DNA from: Massilia phyllostachyos
Lineage (GTDB): Bacteria; Pseudomonadota; Gammaproteobacteria; Burkholderiales; Burkholderiaceae_D
NCBI RefSeq assembly: GCF_021044825.1
Contig: NZ_JAJNOC010000006.1
Location: forward strand, 62,001 to 126,000
Direction: 5' to 3'
Length of the DNA stretch: 64,000 bases
How positions within the stretch are numbered: position 1 is the stretch's first letter; every line of letters begins with the position of its first letter. Shown piece after piece: positions 53,583 to 62,955 of this stretch. Under the pieces are notes generated by a model. That model did not search any database. It had not been told where the DNA came from and saw only the letters and a list, made by a program, of their open reading frames with translations. The position numbers and the translations under genes were made by a program.

Positions 53583-53854
53583 CAGCAGCCGCAAAGGGGA
53601 CTTTGTTGTAAATCACAAACATCTTTGTGAATCGTCACGCGCATCGAATGCGGACGTTTGTGTTGAACAAAGCGGCAGACAAGCGATGCGTATGGTTCAT
53701 GTGGAGATACTTGTACTGTACAAGCAACAATGTGACATATATTGTTGATTTTGTATCATAAATATTTCCCATTGGAATCAATACTCGAGGCTGCTATGGT
53801 TTGAGGACCGCACGCAGTCATGCGCGCATCCGACGATCTCTATAGGAATCACCC
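53583..53854. promoter_or_regulatory. Dyad-rich control region upstream of the chemotaxis receptor
   Basis: A 272-bp AT-rich interval with three dyads: TCACAAA-N4-TTTGTGA (53613-53630, perfect), CTTGTA-CTG-TACAAG (53710-53724, perfect) and CAACAAT-N9-ATTGTTG (53725-53747). A GTGACA-N16-TATCAT promoter (53732-53759) overlaps the last dyad. No sigma-28 flagellar promoter was recognised. Confidence 0.5.
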
Positions 53855-55519
53855 ATGTTCAATCGAATGAAGGTCGGCACCCGCCTCCTGGCCGGCTTCC
53901 TTACCCTGGCCATGCTCGGCGCCGTGGTCGCCGCCATCGGTATCTACAATATGTCGCAAATGAACGACCGTACCGACCGGCTGTACAAGCGCGAACTGCT
54001 CGGCATTTCCCACGTCAAGGAAGCGAACATCAACCTGGTGCTGATCGGGCGCGCCCTGCGCAACGTGATGCTGGCCTCGACCGAGCAGGACCGCCGCGCC
54101 GCGGCCGCGGCCATCGACAAGGCCCGCAGCGCCCTGCAGCGCAACCTCGACCAGGCCCGTCCCCTGTTCTTCTCGGAGAACGGCAAGCGCATGTTCGCCG
54201 AGGTCGACCGCGGCATGCGCGACTATGAGGCGGTGGTCGGACAGGCCGTGCGGCTGGCCGAGACCGAAGGATTGCAGGAAAGCCGCGCCGCGGTGGACTA
54301 CCTGCTGGCCACCGTCGCCCCCAGGTCGAACGCGATCGACGATCGCATGAGCGAACTCACCCGCATCAAGGAAGCGAACGCGCACACCGCCGCGCAGGAC
54401 GCCGATTCGCTGTACGCCGCGAGCCGCGCGATGATGCTGGCGCTGGTGGCCGGCAGCGTCTGCGCCGGCATCGGGCTGGGCGTGCTGATCACTCGCGGCC
54501 TGACGCGCCAGCTGGGCGGAGAGCCGGCCTACGCCGCGGGCATCGCCAGGCGCATCGCCGACGGCGACCTGACGATGGAGGTGGTCCTGCGCCCCGGTGA
54601 CGGCGACAGCATGCTGGCCGCCATGAAGACCATGCGCGACAGCCTGGCGCGGATCGTCGGCCAGGTGCGCAGCGGCACCGAGACCATTGCGTCCGCCTCG
54701 GGCCAGATCGCGATCGGCAATATGGACCTGTCCTCGCGCACCGAGGAGCAAGCCAGCTCGCTGGAAGAAACCGCCTCCTCGATGGAAGAACTGACCTCGA
54801 CCGTGCAGCAGAACGCGGACAACGCGCGCCAGGCCAACGCCCTGGCCGCCACCGCCTCGCAGGTCGCGGAGCGCGGCGGCATGGTGGTGTCGCAGGTGGT
54901 CGATACCATGGCATCGATCAACGCGTCCTCGAACAAGATCGTCGACATCATCGGCGTCATCGACGGCATCGCCTTCCAGACAAACATCCTCGCGCTGAAC
55001 GCCGCGGTGGAGGCGGCGCGCGCCGGCGAGCAGGGCCGTGGCTTCGCGGTCGTGGCATCCGAGGTGCGCACCCTGGCCCAACGCTCGGCCGCGGCGGCAA
55101 AGGAGATCAAGCTCCTGATCGACGATTCGGTGGCCAAGGTCGACGCCGGCGCCAGGCTGGTGGACAGTGCCGGCGCCACGATGGACGAAGTGGTCGCCAG
55201 CGTACGCCGCGTCACCGACATCATGGGCGAGATCAGCTCGGCCAGCCTGGAACAGAGTTCGGGCATCGAGCAGATCAACACGGCGGTGGTCCAGATGGAC
55301 CAGGTGACCCAGCAGAACGCTTCGCTGGTCGAGGAAGCGGCGGCCGCCGCCGAATCGCTGCAGGAGCAGGCGGCCAGGCTGGCCGGGCTGGTGGCGGTGT
55401 TCAAGCTCGGCGGCGAAGCGCCGGCAAGCGCGCCCGCCGCATCAATGCGCCGTGCAGCGCCGGCCACGCGCCTGGCCGCACCGGCGCTAGCGCTCCAGCC
55501 GAATTTCAGCCCCCGCTGA
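53855..55519 (+). CDS. Methyl-accepting chemotaxis protein
   Basis: 554 residues: N-terminal helix (about 10-32), a four-helix-bundle periplasmic sensor of the Tar/4HB type (about 33-190), second helix (about 190-212), HAMP (about 213-268) and the signalling domain with the hairpin tip [46 protein letters not shown] (about 369-414). No C-terminal CheR-binding pentapeptide; the tail is Ala/Pro-rich. Ligand unknown. Ribosome site not obvious (TATAGGAATC precedes ATG 53855). Confidence 0.95.
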   Translation: MFNRMKVGTRLLAGFLTLAMLGAVVAAIGIYNMSQMNDRTDRLYKRELLGISHVKEANINLVLIGRALRNVMLASTEQDRRAAAAAIDKARSALQRNLDQARPLFFSENGKRMFAEVDRGMRDYEAVVGQAVRLAETEGLQESRAAVDYLLATVAPRSNAIDDRMSELTRIKEANAHTAAQDADSLYAASRAMMLALVAGSVCAGIGLGVLITRGLTRQLGGEPAYAAGIARRIADGDLTMEVVLRPGDGDSMLAAMKTMRDSLARIVGQVRSGTETIASASGQIAIGNMDLSSRTEEQASSLEETASSMEELTSTVQQNADNARQANALAATASQVAERGGMVVSQVVDTMASINASSNKIVDIIGVIDGIAFQTNILALNAAVEAARAGEQGRGFAVVASEVRTLAQRSAAAAKEIKLLIDDSVAKVDAGARLVDSAGATMDEVVASVRRVTDIMGEISSASLEQSSGIEQINTAVVQMDQVTQQNASLVEEAAAAAESLQEQAARLAGLVAVFKLGGEAPASAPAASMRRAAPATRLAAPALALQPNFSPR

Positions 55520-55522
55520 AGT

Positions 55523-56395
55523 TCATCCCGCGCCGGCCCCCAGGCCGGCGCGTTTCGATGCCGGCAGGTGCTGCCGGATCCACTGCGTCGTATCCATCAG
55601 CACCTCTTCCTTGCCGTAGTCGTTCAGCAGGTCATGGTAATGCCCCTCGTAGAGCCTGAGGGTCTTGTCGGACGAGCCCGCGTTCTTGTAGAAGAACTCG
55701 CTGCCGGCCGGCACCGTGGCCTTGTCGACCGTGCCGTGCATGATCAGCACCGGCAGCGTGATCTGCCCGAATTCCCTTTCCAGCCGCTCGTCGGCGCGCA
55801 CCAGCGCCGCCACCGTGCCGGCCGGCTGCACCTCGCCCGCGATCAGCGGATCGGCGCTCAGCAGGCGCACCGGTTCCGGGTCGCGCGAAAAATCCTCGTT
55901 GTGCAGCTTCAGGACCTTCAGGTTCGGCGCCACGTGGCTCAGGCCCTTGATCAGCGAGAGCACGATGCCGGGCGCCGGCACGCGGAAGGCGAAGCTCTCG
56001 CAGATCAGGCCGTCGATCTCGGCCTGGTGCTCGAGCGTATACACGCAGGACACCACGCCTCCCGCGCTGTGCCCGAGCAGGAACACCGCCAGGCCCGGCT
56101 CGCGCGTCTTGGCCAGGTCGATCAGGGTGGCGAGGTCGCCCACGTACTCTTCGATATCCCTGACCTGGAACCGTTCGCCGCTCGACAGGCCGCGTCCGCG
56201 CAGGTCGAGCGCGTAGACCGCGAAGCCCTTGTCGGCCAGCTGCCGCGCGGTCCAATCGTATTGGCCGCTGTGCGAATTGACGCCGTGGCAGATGGCGACC
56301 AGGGCGGTGGGCGGCCCGTCCGGGCGCCAGCAGCGGAAGAAGATCTGGTTGCCGTCCTTGCCTGCGACGGTTTCCTCGCTGGGAGCGTTCGCCAT
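55523..56395 (-). CDS. Alpha/beta hydrolase, monoacylglycerol lipase/lysophospholipase type
   Basis: 290 residues, no signal peptide. Nucleophile in FLLGHSAGGVVSCVYT, acid in MHGTVDKATVP, catalytic His in YEGHYHDLLND; the opening HGVNSHSGQYDWTARQLADKGFAVYALDLRGRGLSSGER is the Hydrolase_4 family pattern. A probable lipase or esterase. GGAG precedes ATG 56395. It is convergent with the chemotaxis gene, whose terminator hairpin lies within its last codons. Confidence 0.9.
   Translation of the reverse strand: MANAPSEETVAGKDGNQIFFRCWRPDGPPTALVAICHGVNSHSGQYDWTARQLADKGFAVYALDLRGRGLSSGERFQVRDIEEYVGDLATLIDLAKTREPGLAVFLLGHSAGGVVSCVYTLEHQAEIDGLICESFAFRVPAPGIVLSLIKGLSHVAPNLKVLKLHNEDFSRDPEPVRLLSADPLIAGEVQPAGTVAALVRADERLEREFGQITLPVLIMHGTVDKATVPAGSEFFYKNAGSSDKTLRLYEGHYHDLLNDYGKEEVLMDTTQWIRQHLPASKRAGLGAGAG
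55529..55552 (+). terminator. Terminator of the chemotaxis receptor gene
   Basis: CGCGCCGGCC, loop CCCA, GGCCGGCGCG, then TTT: 10-bp GC-rich stem, 9 bp after the receptor stop; it lies inside the 3' end of the convergent hydrolase gene. Confidence 0.7.
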
Positions 56396-56642
56396 GACAA
56401 TCTCCGTTCGGTAACAGCGGCGCGCAGGCCGCAACCACACCAGATTACGGAGTTCTTGCGCCTTCCCGAAGGCTGGTCACTTACTTTTTGACGCAGCGCA
56501 AAACTTTGTCAGTTCCTTATCGCTGATGCATAAGCATAGGACGAATCAGTATTTCTGTTGCAACGCAGCGACTGGTAATCTTGCCTCCCCTTCCGGCTGC
56601 CGTAGCGCCGCTGTTTACCATGCAAGAACACCAAGAGAAACC

Positions 56643-59051
56643 ATGAGCTGCAAGCATCCCGTTCCCAATCCATCCCGCGCCGTCCTCGTGCTCGGCCTGA
56701 TCGCCTCCAGTATCGCCCCCATCGCTTCCGCCCAGGACGCTCAACCGCAAGGCCCCGCCGCCGTGGAGCAGACCGTCGTCGTCACCGGCACCCGCTCGCT
56801 GAACCGCCGCACCCTCGATTCCGAGTCGCCGGTCGACGTCATCGGCAGCAAGGAGCTGCTGAGCACCGGTTCCGGCGAACTCGCGACCGTGCTGTCGCGC
56901 CTCCTGCCGTCGATGAACTTCCCGCGCCCGAGCGGCGCCGACGCCAGCGACGCGGTGCGTCCGGCCCAGCTGCGCGGCCTGTCGCCGGACCAGACCCTGG
57001 TGCTGGTGAACGGCAAGCGCCGCCACACCTCGAGCGTCGTCAACGTCAACGGCACCCTGGGCCGTGGCTCGGCCCCGGTCGACCTGAACGCGATCCCGCT
57101 GGCCGCGATCGAGCGCATCGAAGTGCTGCGCGACGGCGCCGCCGCCCAATACGGCTCGGACGCGATCGCCGGCGTGGTCAACATCATCCTGAAACGCGGC
57201 GCCGAAGGCGGCGAAGCGGAAGTCGTCTACGGCCAGTACGACAAGGGCGACGGCGAGCAGGCCACCGTGCGCGCCTCGACCGGCGTCAAGCTGGGCGACG
57301 ACGGCTGGCTGCGCGTGGCGGTGGAAGCCGCCGACCGTAACTTCACCAACCGTTCTTTCGCCGATCCGCGTCCCGCCGCCGGCCCGCGCCAAGGCACCAT
57401 CACCCAGCGCTACGGCGATCCGGACAGCCGTCCGCGCACGCTGTTCGTCAACAGCCAGGTGCGCATCAACGACGACATCGACTGGTACGCCTTCGCCAAC
57501 TACGGCAAGCGCAAGACCTCGTCCGCCGCCAACTTCCGCACCGCCTTCACCAATGATAGCCAGACCACGCTGCGTTCGCCCCTGTATCCGGAAGGCTTCC
57601 TGCCGCTGCTGGACAGCACCTCGACGGACGCCTCGATCGTCACCGGCCTGCGCGGCGAGCTGGCCGGCTGGCGCTGGGATGCGAGCCTGAACCACGGCCG
57701 CAACCGCTTCGAGCTGGACGTCGCCAATACCGTCAACTACAGCCTGGGCGCCACCAGCCCGACCCGCTTCTACGCGGGCGAACTGACCTCGACCCAGAGC
57801 CTGGCCAACCTCGACATCGCGCGCGAATTCCCGGTCTCCTTCATGAAGGGCCCGCTGACCGTGGCGCTGGGCCTGGAAGCGCGCCACGAGTCGTACGAGA
57901 TCGGCGCAGGCGAAGCGAATTCGTATTTCGGCACCGGCGCCCAAGGTTACTCGGGATTCCGCAGCGACGACGCCGGCAAGAACAGCCGCAACAACAAGTC
58001 GGCCTACCTGAACCTGGAAGGCGACATCACCGACCAGCTGTCCGGCGCCTTCGCGCTGCGCCACGAGCGCTACAGCGACTTCGGCAACACGACGTCCGCC
58101 AAGGCCTCGGCACGCTACAAGTTCACCCCCGAGTTCGCGCTGCGCGGCACGGTGTCGAACGGCTTCCGCGCGCCGTCGCTGGCCCAGTCCTACTACACGA
58201 TCACGACCACCAACACCCTGCTCGTGAACGGCACCAGCGCCCTGGTCGAAACCGGCACCTTCCCGGTCGGCAGCGCCGCCGCGACCCTGCTCGGCGCCCA
58301 GCCGCTGAAGGCAGAGAAAGCGCGTAACTTCAGCATCGGCGCGCAATGGCAGCCGACCCGCAACTGGACCACCACCGTCGACCTGTACCGCATCGACATC
58401 GACGACCGCATCGTGTTCTCGTCGAACCTGCAGCTGGCGAACGCCCCAGCCCTTGGCAGTGCGCTGGCGAACCGCGGCGTGTACGTGGGCGCGGCGCGCT
58501 ACTTCACCAATGCGGTCGATACCCGCACCAAGGGCGTGGACGTGGTCAGCACCTACCGCCTGAACCTGGCGGGTGGCAGCCGCGCCGACCTGACGCTGGC
58601 CTACAACCACAACGACAACGATGTCGAGCGCGTGGCCGCTTCGCCAGCCGTGCTGTCGGAACAGAAGCTGCTGCTGGTGGACCGCCAGACCGTCAACCGC
58701 CTGACCGTCGGCTCGCCGAAGGACAAGCTGAGCCTCTCGGGCGACTACACGCAAGGCGCTTGGGGCGGCCGCGCCGCGGTGACCCGCTACGGCAAGTTCA
58801 CCGTGCCGCAAAACGACGCGTCGCTGGACCAGACCTACGATCCGCAATGGGTGCTCGACCTGTCCGCCAGCGTGCGCTTCGCCAGCCAGTGGCGCCTGAC
58901 CGCCGGCATCGACAACGTCACCAATCGCTATCCGGCGCAGGTGACCTCGCGTTCGAACCTGAACGTGAACGGCACCCAGCCGTACAGCGTGTGGGCGCCG
59001 AATGGGTTCAACGGGCGTTATTACTACCTGAAGGCTGGCTATACCTGGTAA
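56643..59051 (+). CDS. TonB-dependent outer-membrane receptor
   Basis: 802 residues: signal peptide to about SAQD, a TonB-box-like EQTVVVTGTR, plug domain (about 40-175) with VDLNAIPLAAIERIEVLRDGAAAQYGSDAIAGVVNIILKRG near its end, then a 22-strand barrel ending in NGRYYYLKAGYTW with terminal aromatic residue. The substrate is not evident; the set of neighbours gives no clue. ATG 56643 precedes the signal peptide. Confidence 0.95.
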   Translation: MSCKHPVPNPSRAVLVLGLIASSIAPIASAQDAQPQGPAAVEQTVVVTGTRSLNRRTLDSESPVDVIGSKELLSTGSGELATVLSRLLPSMNFPRPSGADASDAVRPAQLRGLSPDQTLVLVNGKRRHTSSVVNVNGTLGRGSAPVDLNAIPLAAIERIEVLRDGAAAQYGSDAIAGVVNIILKRGAEGGEAEVVYGQYDKGDGEQATVRASTGVKLGDDGWLRVAVEAADRNFTNRSFADPRPAAGPRQGTITQRYGDPDSRPRTLFVNSQVRINDDIDWYAFANYGKRKTSSAANFRTAFTNDSQTTLRSPLYPEGFLPLLDSTSTDASIVTGLRGELAGWRWDASLNHGRNRFELDVANTVNYSLGATSPTRFYAGELTSTQSLANLDIAREFPVSFMKGPLTVALGLEARHESYEIGAGEANSYFGTGAQGYSGFRSDDAGKNSRNNKSAYLNLEGDITDQLSGAFALRHERYSDFGNTTSAKASARYKFTPEFALRGTVSNGFRAPSLAQSYYTITTTNTLLVNGTSALVETGTFPVGSAAATLLGAQPLKAEKARNFSIGAQWQPTRNWTTTVDLYRIDIDDRIVFSSNLQLANAPALGSALANRGVYVGAARYFTNAVDTRTKGVDVVSTYRLNLAGGSRADLTLAYNHNDNDVERVAASPAVLSEQKLLLVDRQTVNRLTVGSPKDKLSLSGDYTQGAWGGRAAVTRYGKFTVPQNDASLDQTYDPQWVLDLSASVRFASQWRLTAGIDNVTNRYPAQVTSRSNLNVNGTQPYSVWAPNGFNGRYYYLKAGYTW

Positions 59052-59072
59052 CTGCGCTGGTAATGTGAGATG

Positions 59073-59093
59073 ACGTCGCCGCTCAGGCGACGT
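59073..59093. terminator. Bidirectional terminator between receptor and pentapeptide genes
   Basis: ACGTCGCC (59073-59080), loop GCTCA, GGCGACGT (59086-59093), 21 bp after the receptor stop, overlapping the last codons of the convergent pentapeptide gene. Confidence 0.6.
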
Positions 59094-59772
59094 TCAGCCC
59101 CATCGACCGCACCATCTCGGCTGCCTGGCGCGTCGAGATGGTGGCGCCGGCGAACTGCTTCGCGTTCGCCAGTTTCAATCCTCCCAGGTCGGCCTCGCGC
59201 AGGTCGGCGCCCTCGAAACGCGTGTCCTTGATATGGGCGTCGCGCAGGCTGCCACCTTCGAACACGGCTTCGCGGAAGTCGCAGCCCGACAGGTCCGCGT
59301 CCGCAAAATCCAGCTCTTTCAGAACCGCCTTGCGGAAGGACATGCGGCGCAGGTCGGCCCCGACCAGCAGCGAATCTTCGAAGCTCAAGCCGAGATGGCT
59401 GGTTTCTTCGAAGCGGGCGCCGGTCAGCTTGCAGCTACGGAAGGTGCACGACGCCAGCCGCGCGCGGCGCCAGCTGCTGTTGTTCAGGTCGGAGGATTCG
59501 AACAGCGCGTCGACCAGGTCGGCGGATTCGAAATCGGCGTGGCCGGCGCGGCAGCGTTGCCAGCGAGTGCGGGCGAGTTTCGCGGCGTAGAGGGAGGTTT
59601 CGAGCAGCTGGCAGTTGCGGAAGACGGCGTCCTGCAGGTCGAGGCGCGAGAGGTCGGTGGTAGAGAGGTCGCAGTCTTCGAATACCAGCAGGTGGCCGAG
59701 GTCGAGGGAGGATTCAATGGCGGCACGCGTCGGCGCTTCGCGATTGAAGGTAGTGGTCTGACGTGCATTCAT
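59083..59772 (-). CDS. Pentapeptide-repeat protein
   Basis: 229 residues made of consecutive five-residue A(D/N)LxX-type coils: FEDCDLSTTDLSRLDLQDAVF, ADFESADLVDALFESSDL, ADLSGCDFREAVFEGGSL and more, forming a right-handed quadrilateral beta helix. The mixed Cys/Ser register (CDL, CTF, CQL) resembles Qnr/McbG-like DNA-mimic proteins, but a role in quinolone protection cannot be claimed. It is convergent with the receptor gene. Confidence 0.9.
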   Translation of the reverse strand: MNARQTTTFNREAPTRAAIESSLDLGHLLVFEDCDLSTTDLSRLDLQDAVFRNCQLLETSLYAAKLARTRWQRCRAGHADFESADLVDALFESSDLNNSSWRRARLASCTFRSCKLTGARFEETSHLGLSFEDSLLVGADLRRMSFRKAVLKELDFADADLSGCDFREAVFEGGSLRDAHIKDTRFEGADLREADLGGLKLANAKQFAGATISTRQAAEMVRSMGLNVA

Positions 59773-59789
59773 GAATTGTTAGCCCAAAA

Positions 59790-59880
59790 ACCGTCACCCC
59801 GGCGAAGGCCGGGGTCCAATTTTGCACGCGTATCGACTGCTCAACGAAATTGGGCACCGGCCTTCGCCGGTGCGACGGTC
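59790..59880. repeat. Paired REP-like element (BIME-type)
   Basis: Two inverted copies of a unit of about 33-34 bp, ACCGTC(G)xACCCCGGCGAAGG...CCAATTT, with hairpins CCCCGGC/GCCGGGG (59797-59814) and CACCGGC/GCCGGTG (59855-59872), joined by a spacer of about 20 bp. It lies between the pentapeptide gene start and the TonB receptor end. A single unit is at 13789. Confidence 0.8.
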
Positions 59881-59914
59881 TTGGGGGTAACGGTATTAAC
59901 CAAGTCGCTGTCGA

Positions 59915-62257
59915 TCAGCGGCCAGGACCGAAGCCGCCCCCACCCGGACCAGGCCCACCGGGACCGCCAGGACCGCCCGGCCCCATGAACATCGGCCGGC
60001 GATTCCCCGCATTCCCGAAGCTGCCGAAGCGATACGACAGTCCCACATACGCCATCCGCCCGCCGAAGCGGCGGATGCTGTACTCGCGCAGCACGTCGGT
60101 CTCGGTGATCGACTCCGACTTCTGCGAATCGAACAGGTCGTTCACGTTGACGACCAGGCTCATTGCCGGCGACAGGTTGTGGCGGTAGCTGAAGTCGGCG
60201 GTGCGCACCGGCTGGCGGTAGCCTTCGCCGAACAGGGTCTTGCCTTGGGCGTTGAGCATCAGCTGGAAGAAGTTCGCCTGGTTCATCTGGTAGGCGATGC
60301 GCGCGCGGCCGCTGATCGAGGTCGCGGAGCGCTTGTCGTCCAGCACGCTGCCGAGCACCGTCTGTTCCGAATAGCCGATGTTGCCGTTCACGTTGAGGCT
60401 GATCTTGTCGGTCGCCTTGCCGCTGAAGTTGAACTCGATGCCGCCCGAACGGCTGCTGCCGGCGTTCTCGCGGGTGGTGAGCAGCACGTCGTTGGCCAGC
60501 AGGAAGCGGCGCTCGGAGATCAGGTCGCTCTCGCGGCGGGCGTAGGCGCGCACGGCGGTGTCGACCTTGCCGATCTTGGTCTCGACGCCCAGTTCCAGCG
60601 AGTCCGAATTGGTCGGCTGCAGGTTCGGGTTACCCGAGGAGATGTTCAGTTCGTCGCGGTAGACGACGAAGGGATTCAGTTCGCCCGCGTTCGGACGGCG
60701 GATGCGGTGCGCGTAGCTCAGGCGCAGCGTGGTGTCGTCGGAGAGGCCATAGGTGACGAAGGCGCTCGGGATCATGTCGAAGTAGTGGTTCTTCGCATGG
60801 ATATTGGTGGTCACCTGGTCGATGTCGAGATCCGCGTACTCCGCGCGCAGGCCGCCCTGCACGCCCCACTTTTCGTTCACGCGCCACTGGTAGCTGCCGT
60901 ACAGCGCGTAGGTCATGTCCGTCAGCTCGAAGCGGTTGGTGCGCTGCCGGTTGACGCTCTCGGCGCCGCCGGCGCCGATGTCGAAGAAGGCGTTGTCGAA
61001 GGTGCTCTCGTTGCGTGCCACCTTGTAGCCCAGCCTCATCACGCCGTGCGCGCCCGGCAGCTCGTAGTCGCCGGTGAAGTCGGCGATGCGGGTTTCGTTG
61101 TCGCCGTTCTGGCGGCTGTTGGCCGCGCTGGCGTTCCGCGGGCGCACCGTGTAAGCGGTGTTATAACGCGCATCGCTGTCGCCATCGTTGCCCGACAGGC
61201 GCAGGTCCATCTTGAAGGTCTCGCCCGGCTTCTCGCCCTTGTGGTCGAGGCGCGCGCCCACGCTGTAGTTGCGGTTCTTGTTCTCGCGCTGGGTCATGCG
61301 CTGGTATTCGCTGTCGACCACGCCGGCCGCGCTGACGCTGCGATAGCGCTCGCCCGAGTTGCCGTCGTTGGTGTTCTCGCCGAAGTTGACGGTCGCGCCC
61401 ACCACGTCCTTGTCGCCCCAGTTGTAGTTCAGGCCCGCGTTGAAGCCGACCGAGTCGGTGTTGTTGCGGCCGGAGCTGGTCTGGGTGCTGCTGGTGACGG
61501 CGCCGGTGACCGGGTCGATGCGCTCGCGGCGGGTCTCGCCGCTGTTCTCGCGGAAATCGTGACGGCGGTAGGCGGCGCCCTGCATGCTGAAGCGGCCTTC
61601 GTTGTAGCTGCCGAAGGCCGACGTGTTGTAGCGGCCCGACTGGCCGACGTTGGCGTTGATCGCGCCGAAGCCGCCCGGGGTGCGTTCGCGCCGCATCACC
61701 AGGTTCAGGATCGGACCGCCGCCGCCTTCGTTGCCGAACTGCGCGCCCGGGTTGTTGATGACTTCCACCGACTCCAGGTCGGCCGCCGGGATCGCATTGA
61801 TCGCGGCGGCGCGGTTATCGCCCTGGAACATGGCCGACGGCTTGCCGTCCACCAGGATCTGCACATTGCTGCGGCCGCGCAGCGTCACGTTGCCGTCCGG
61901 GTCGACGCCCACCGACGGCACCTTGTTCAGGGTGTCGGCCACGGTGTCGTTCGAGCTGGCCGGGTCCGACTTGACGTCGTAGACCTGGCGGTCGATGCGG
62001 TTGGTGGTCTTGTTGGCGGTGACGTTCACGGTCGATACCGCGGTGCCGCCGGCGGGCGGTGGTGCCGGGGTCTGCGTCTGCGTCACGACTTGCGGCGCCG
62101 GCTGCGTGGACTGGGCCGGGGCCTGGGCTGGCGCGGGTGTGGTCGGCTGCGATGTTTGCTGGGCGCTGGCCGCAAGCGGCACGAGGAAGGCGCCGGCGAC
62201 GAGGCGAGCGATCAGGGACTGGCGGGGGCGGTATGCAAGCGGACGTGGCGTAGACAT
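59915..62257 (-). CDS. TonB-dependent receptor with Gly/Pro-rich C-terminal tail
   Basis: 780 residues: signal peptide, a long Pro/Gln/Thr-rich linker (about 30-75), plug domain with LRGRSNVQILVDGKPSAMFQ and VINNPGAQFGNEGGGGPILNLVMRR, and an outer-membrane beta-barrel of the CirA/FecA-superfamily type. After the expected last strand (MAYVGLSYRFGSF) the protein continues with a tail of about 30 residues rich in Gly and Pro. ATG 62257 begins the signal peptide. Divergent from glutathione peroxidase with a dyad between. Confidence 0.92.
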   Translation of the reverse strand: MSTPRPLAYRPRQSLIARLVAGAFLVPLAASAQQTSQPTTPAPAQAPAQSTQPAPQVVTQTQTPAPPPAGGTAVSTVNVTANKTTNRIDRQVYDVKSDPASSNDTVADTLNKVPSVGVDPDGNVTLRGRSNVQILVDGKPSAMFQGDNRAAAINAIPAADLESVEVINNPGAQFGNEGGGGPILNLVMRRERTPGGFGAINANVGQSGRYNTSAFGSYNEGRFSMQGAAYRRHDFRENSGETRRERIDPVTGAVTSSTQTSSGRNNTDSVGFNAGLNYNWGDKDVVGATVNFGENTNDGNSGERYRSVSAAGVVDSEYQRMTQRENKNRNYSVGARLDHKGEKPGETFKMDLRLSGNDGDSDARYNTAYTVRPRNASAANSRQNGDNETRIADFTGDYELPGAHGVMRLGYKVARNESTFDNAFFDIGAGGAESVNRQRTNRFELTDMTYALYGSYQWRVNEKWGVQGGLRAEYADLDIDQVTTNIHAKNHYFDMIPSAFVTYGLSDDTTLRLSYAHRIRRPNAGELNPFVVYRDELNISSGNPNLQPTNSDSLELGVETKIGKVDTAVRAYARRESDLISERRFLLANDVLLTTRENAGSSRSGGIEFNFSGKATDKISLNVNGNIGYSEQTVLGSVLDDKRSATSISGRARIAYQMNQANFFQLMLNAQGKTLFGEGYRQPVRTADFSYRHNLSPAMSLVVNVNDLFDSQKSESITETDVLREYSIRRFGGRMAYVGLSYRFGSFGNAGNRRPMFMGPGGPGGPGGPGPGGGGFGPGR

Positions 62258-62338
62258 GAAAGAGTTGTTAGACAGTGAAGGCGAGCGATTGTCGCACGCC
62301 CGCTTCTTAATGTTTGTAACAAAAGATAACAAGGCTGG

Positions 62339-62369
62339 ATGACATGCATATGACTGGCATATGCGTCAT
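62339..62369. promoter_or_regulatory. Inverted repeat between TonB receptor and peroxidase genes
   Basis: ATGAC-AT-GCATATG, loop ACTGG, CATATGC-GTCAT: 12-bp arms with a 2-bp bulge on the left. It lies in the 169-bp divergent interval and may control one or both genes. Confidence 0.6.
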
Positions 62370-62426
62370 AGGGAGGTTTGCCCTACACTGCGGTTTGATT
62401 AACCAAACTTTACACAGGGCCCGACC

Positions 62427-62906
62427 ATGAACGTATTCGATTTCAGCGCCAACTCCCTCAATGGCCAGCCGGTCAACCTGGAGCGCTTCCGCGGCCAGGT
62501 GCTGCTGGTCGTGAACACCGCCAGCGCCTGCGGCTTCACGCCGCAGTACAAGGGACTCGAGGAGCTGCACCGCCAGTACGGCGCGCGCGGCCTGGCCGTG
62601 CTGGGCTTCCCGTGCAACCAGTTCGGCAAGCAGGAGCCGGGCACCGAAGAGGAAATCGGCGCCTTCTGCGAGAAGAACTACGGCGTGACCTTCCCGATGT
62701 TCGCCAAGGTCGACGTGAATGGCGACGAGGCGCATCCGCTGTTCAAATTTCTGAAAGAGGAAAAGCCGGGGGTGCTGGGGACGGAAGGAATCAAGTGGAA
62801 CTTCACCAAGTTCCTGGTGGGGCGCGATGGGGAGGTGGTCAAGCGCTATGCGCCGCAGACCGCGCCGGCGGATATCGCCGACGATATCGAAAAGCTGCTG
62901 GGGTGA
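62427..62906 (+). CDS. Glutathione peroxidase family protein
   Basis: 159 residues, cysteine (not selenocysteine) type: peroxidatic Cys in VVNTASACGFTPQYKGLEELH, the FPCNQFGKQEPG motif with Gln, and WNFTKFLVGRDGEVVKRYAP with Trp/Asn of the catalytic tetrad. It reduces hydroperoxides, probably with thioredoxin. It is divergent from the TonB receptor and convergent with the GH97 gene. Confidence 0.95.
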   Translation: MNVFDFSANSLNGQPVNLERFRGQVLLVVNTASACGFTPQYKGLEELHRQYGARGLAVLGFPCNQFGKQEPGTEEEIGAFCEKNYGVTFPMFAKVDVNGDEAHPLFKFLKEEKPGVLGTEGIKWNFTKFLVGRDGEVVKRYAPQTAPADIADDIEKLLG

Positions 62907-62909
62907 TGT

Positions 62910-62937
62910 AACGTGGGCGGAAAAAACCGCCCACGTT
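62910..62937. terminator. Bidirectional terminator
   Basis: AACGTGGGCGG, A6 loop, CCGCCCACGTT: perfect 11-bp stem between the convergent peroxidase and GH97 genes. Confidence 0.8.
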
Positions 62938-62955
62938 CTGCGAAACCAAGCCGCG

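Noticed and set aside
56517..58847. 776-codon frame antisense to a TonB receptor
   Set aside because: Shadow of a high-GC gene; no recognisable domain.
60179..62278. 699-codon frame antisense to the second TonB receptor
   Set aside because: Val/Ala/Gly-rich shadow frame; the sense strand encodes a full receptor.
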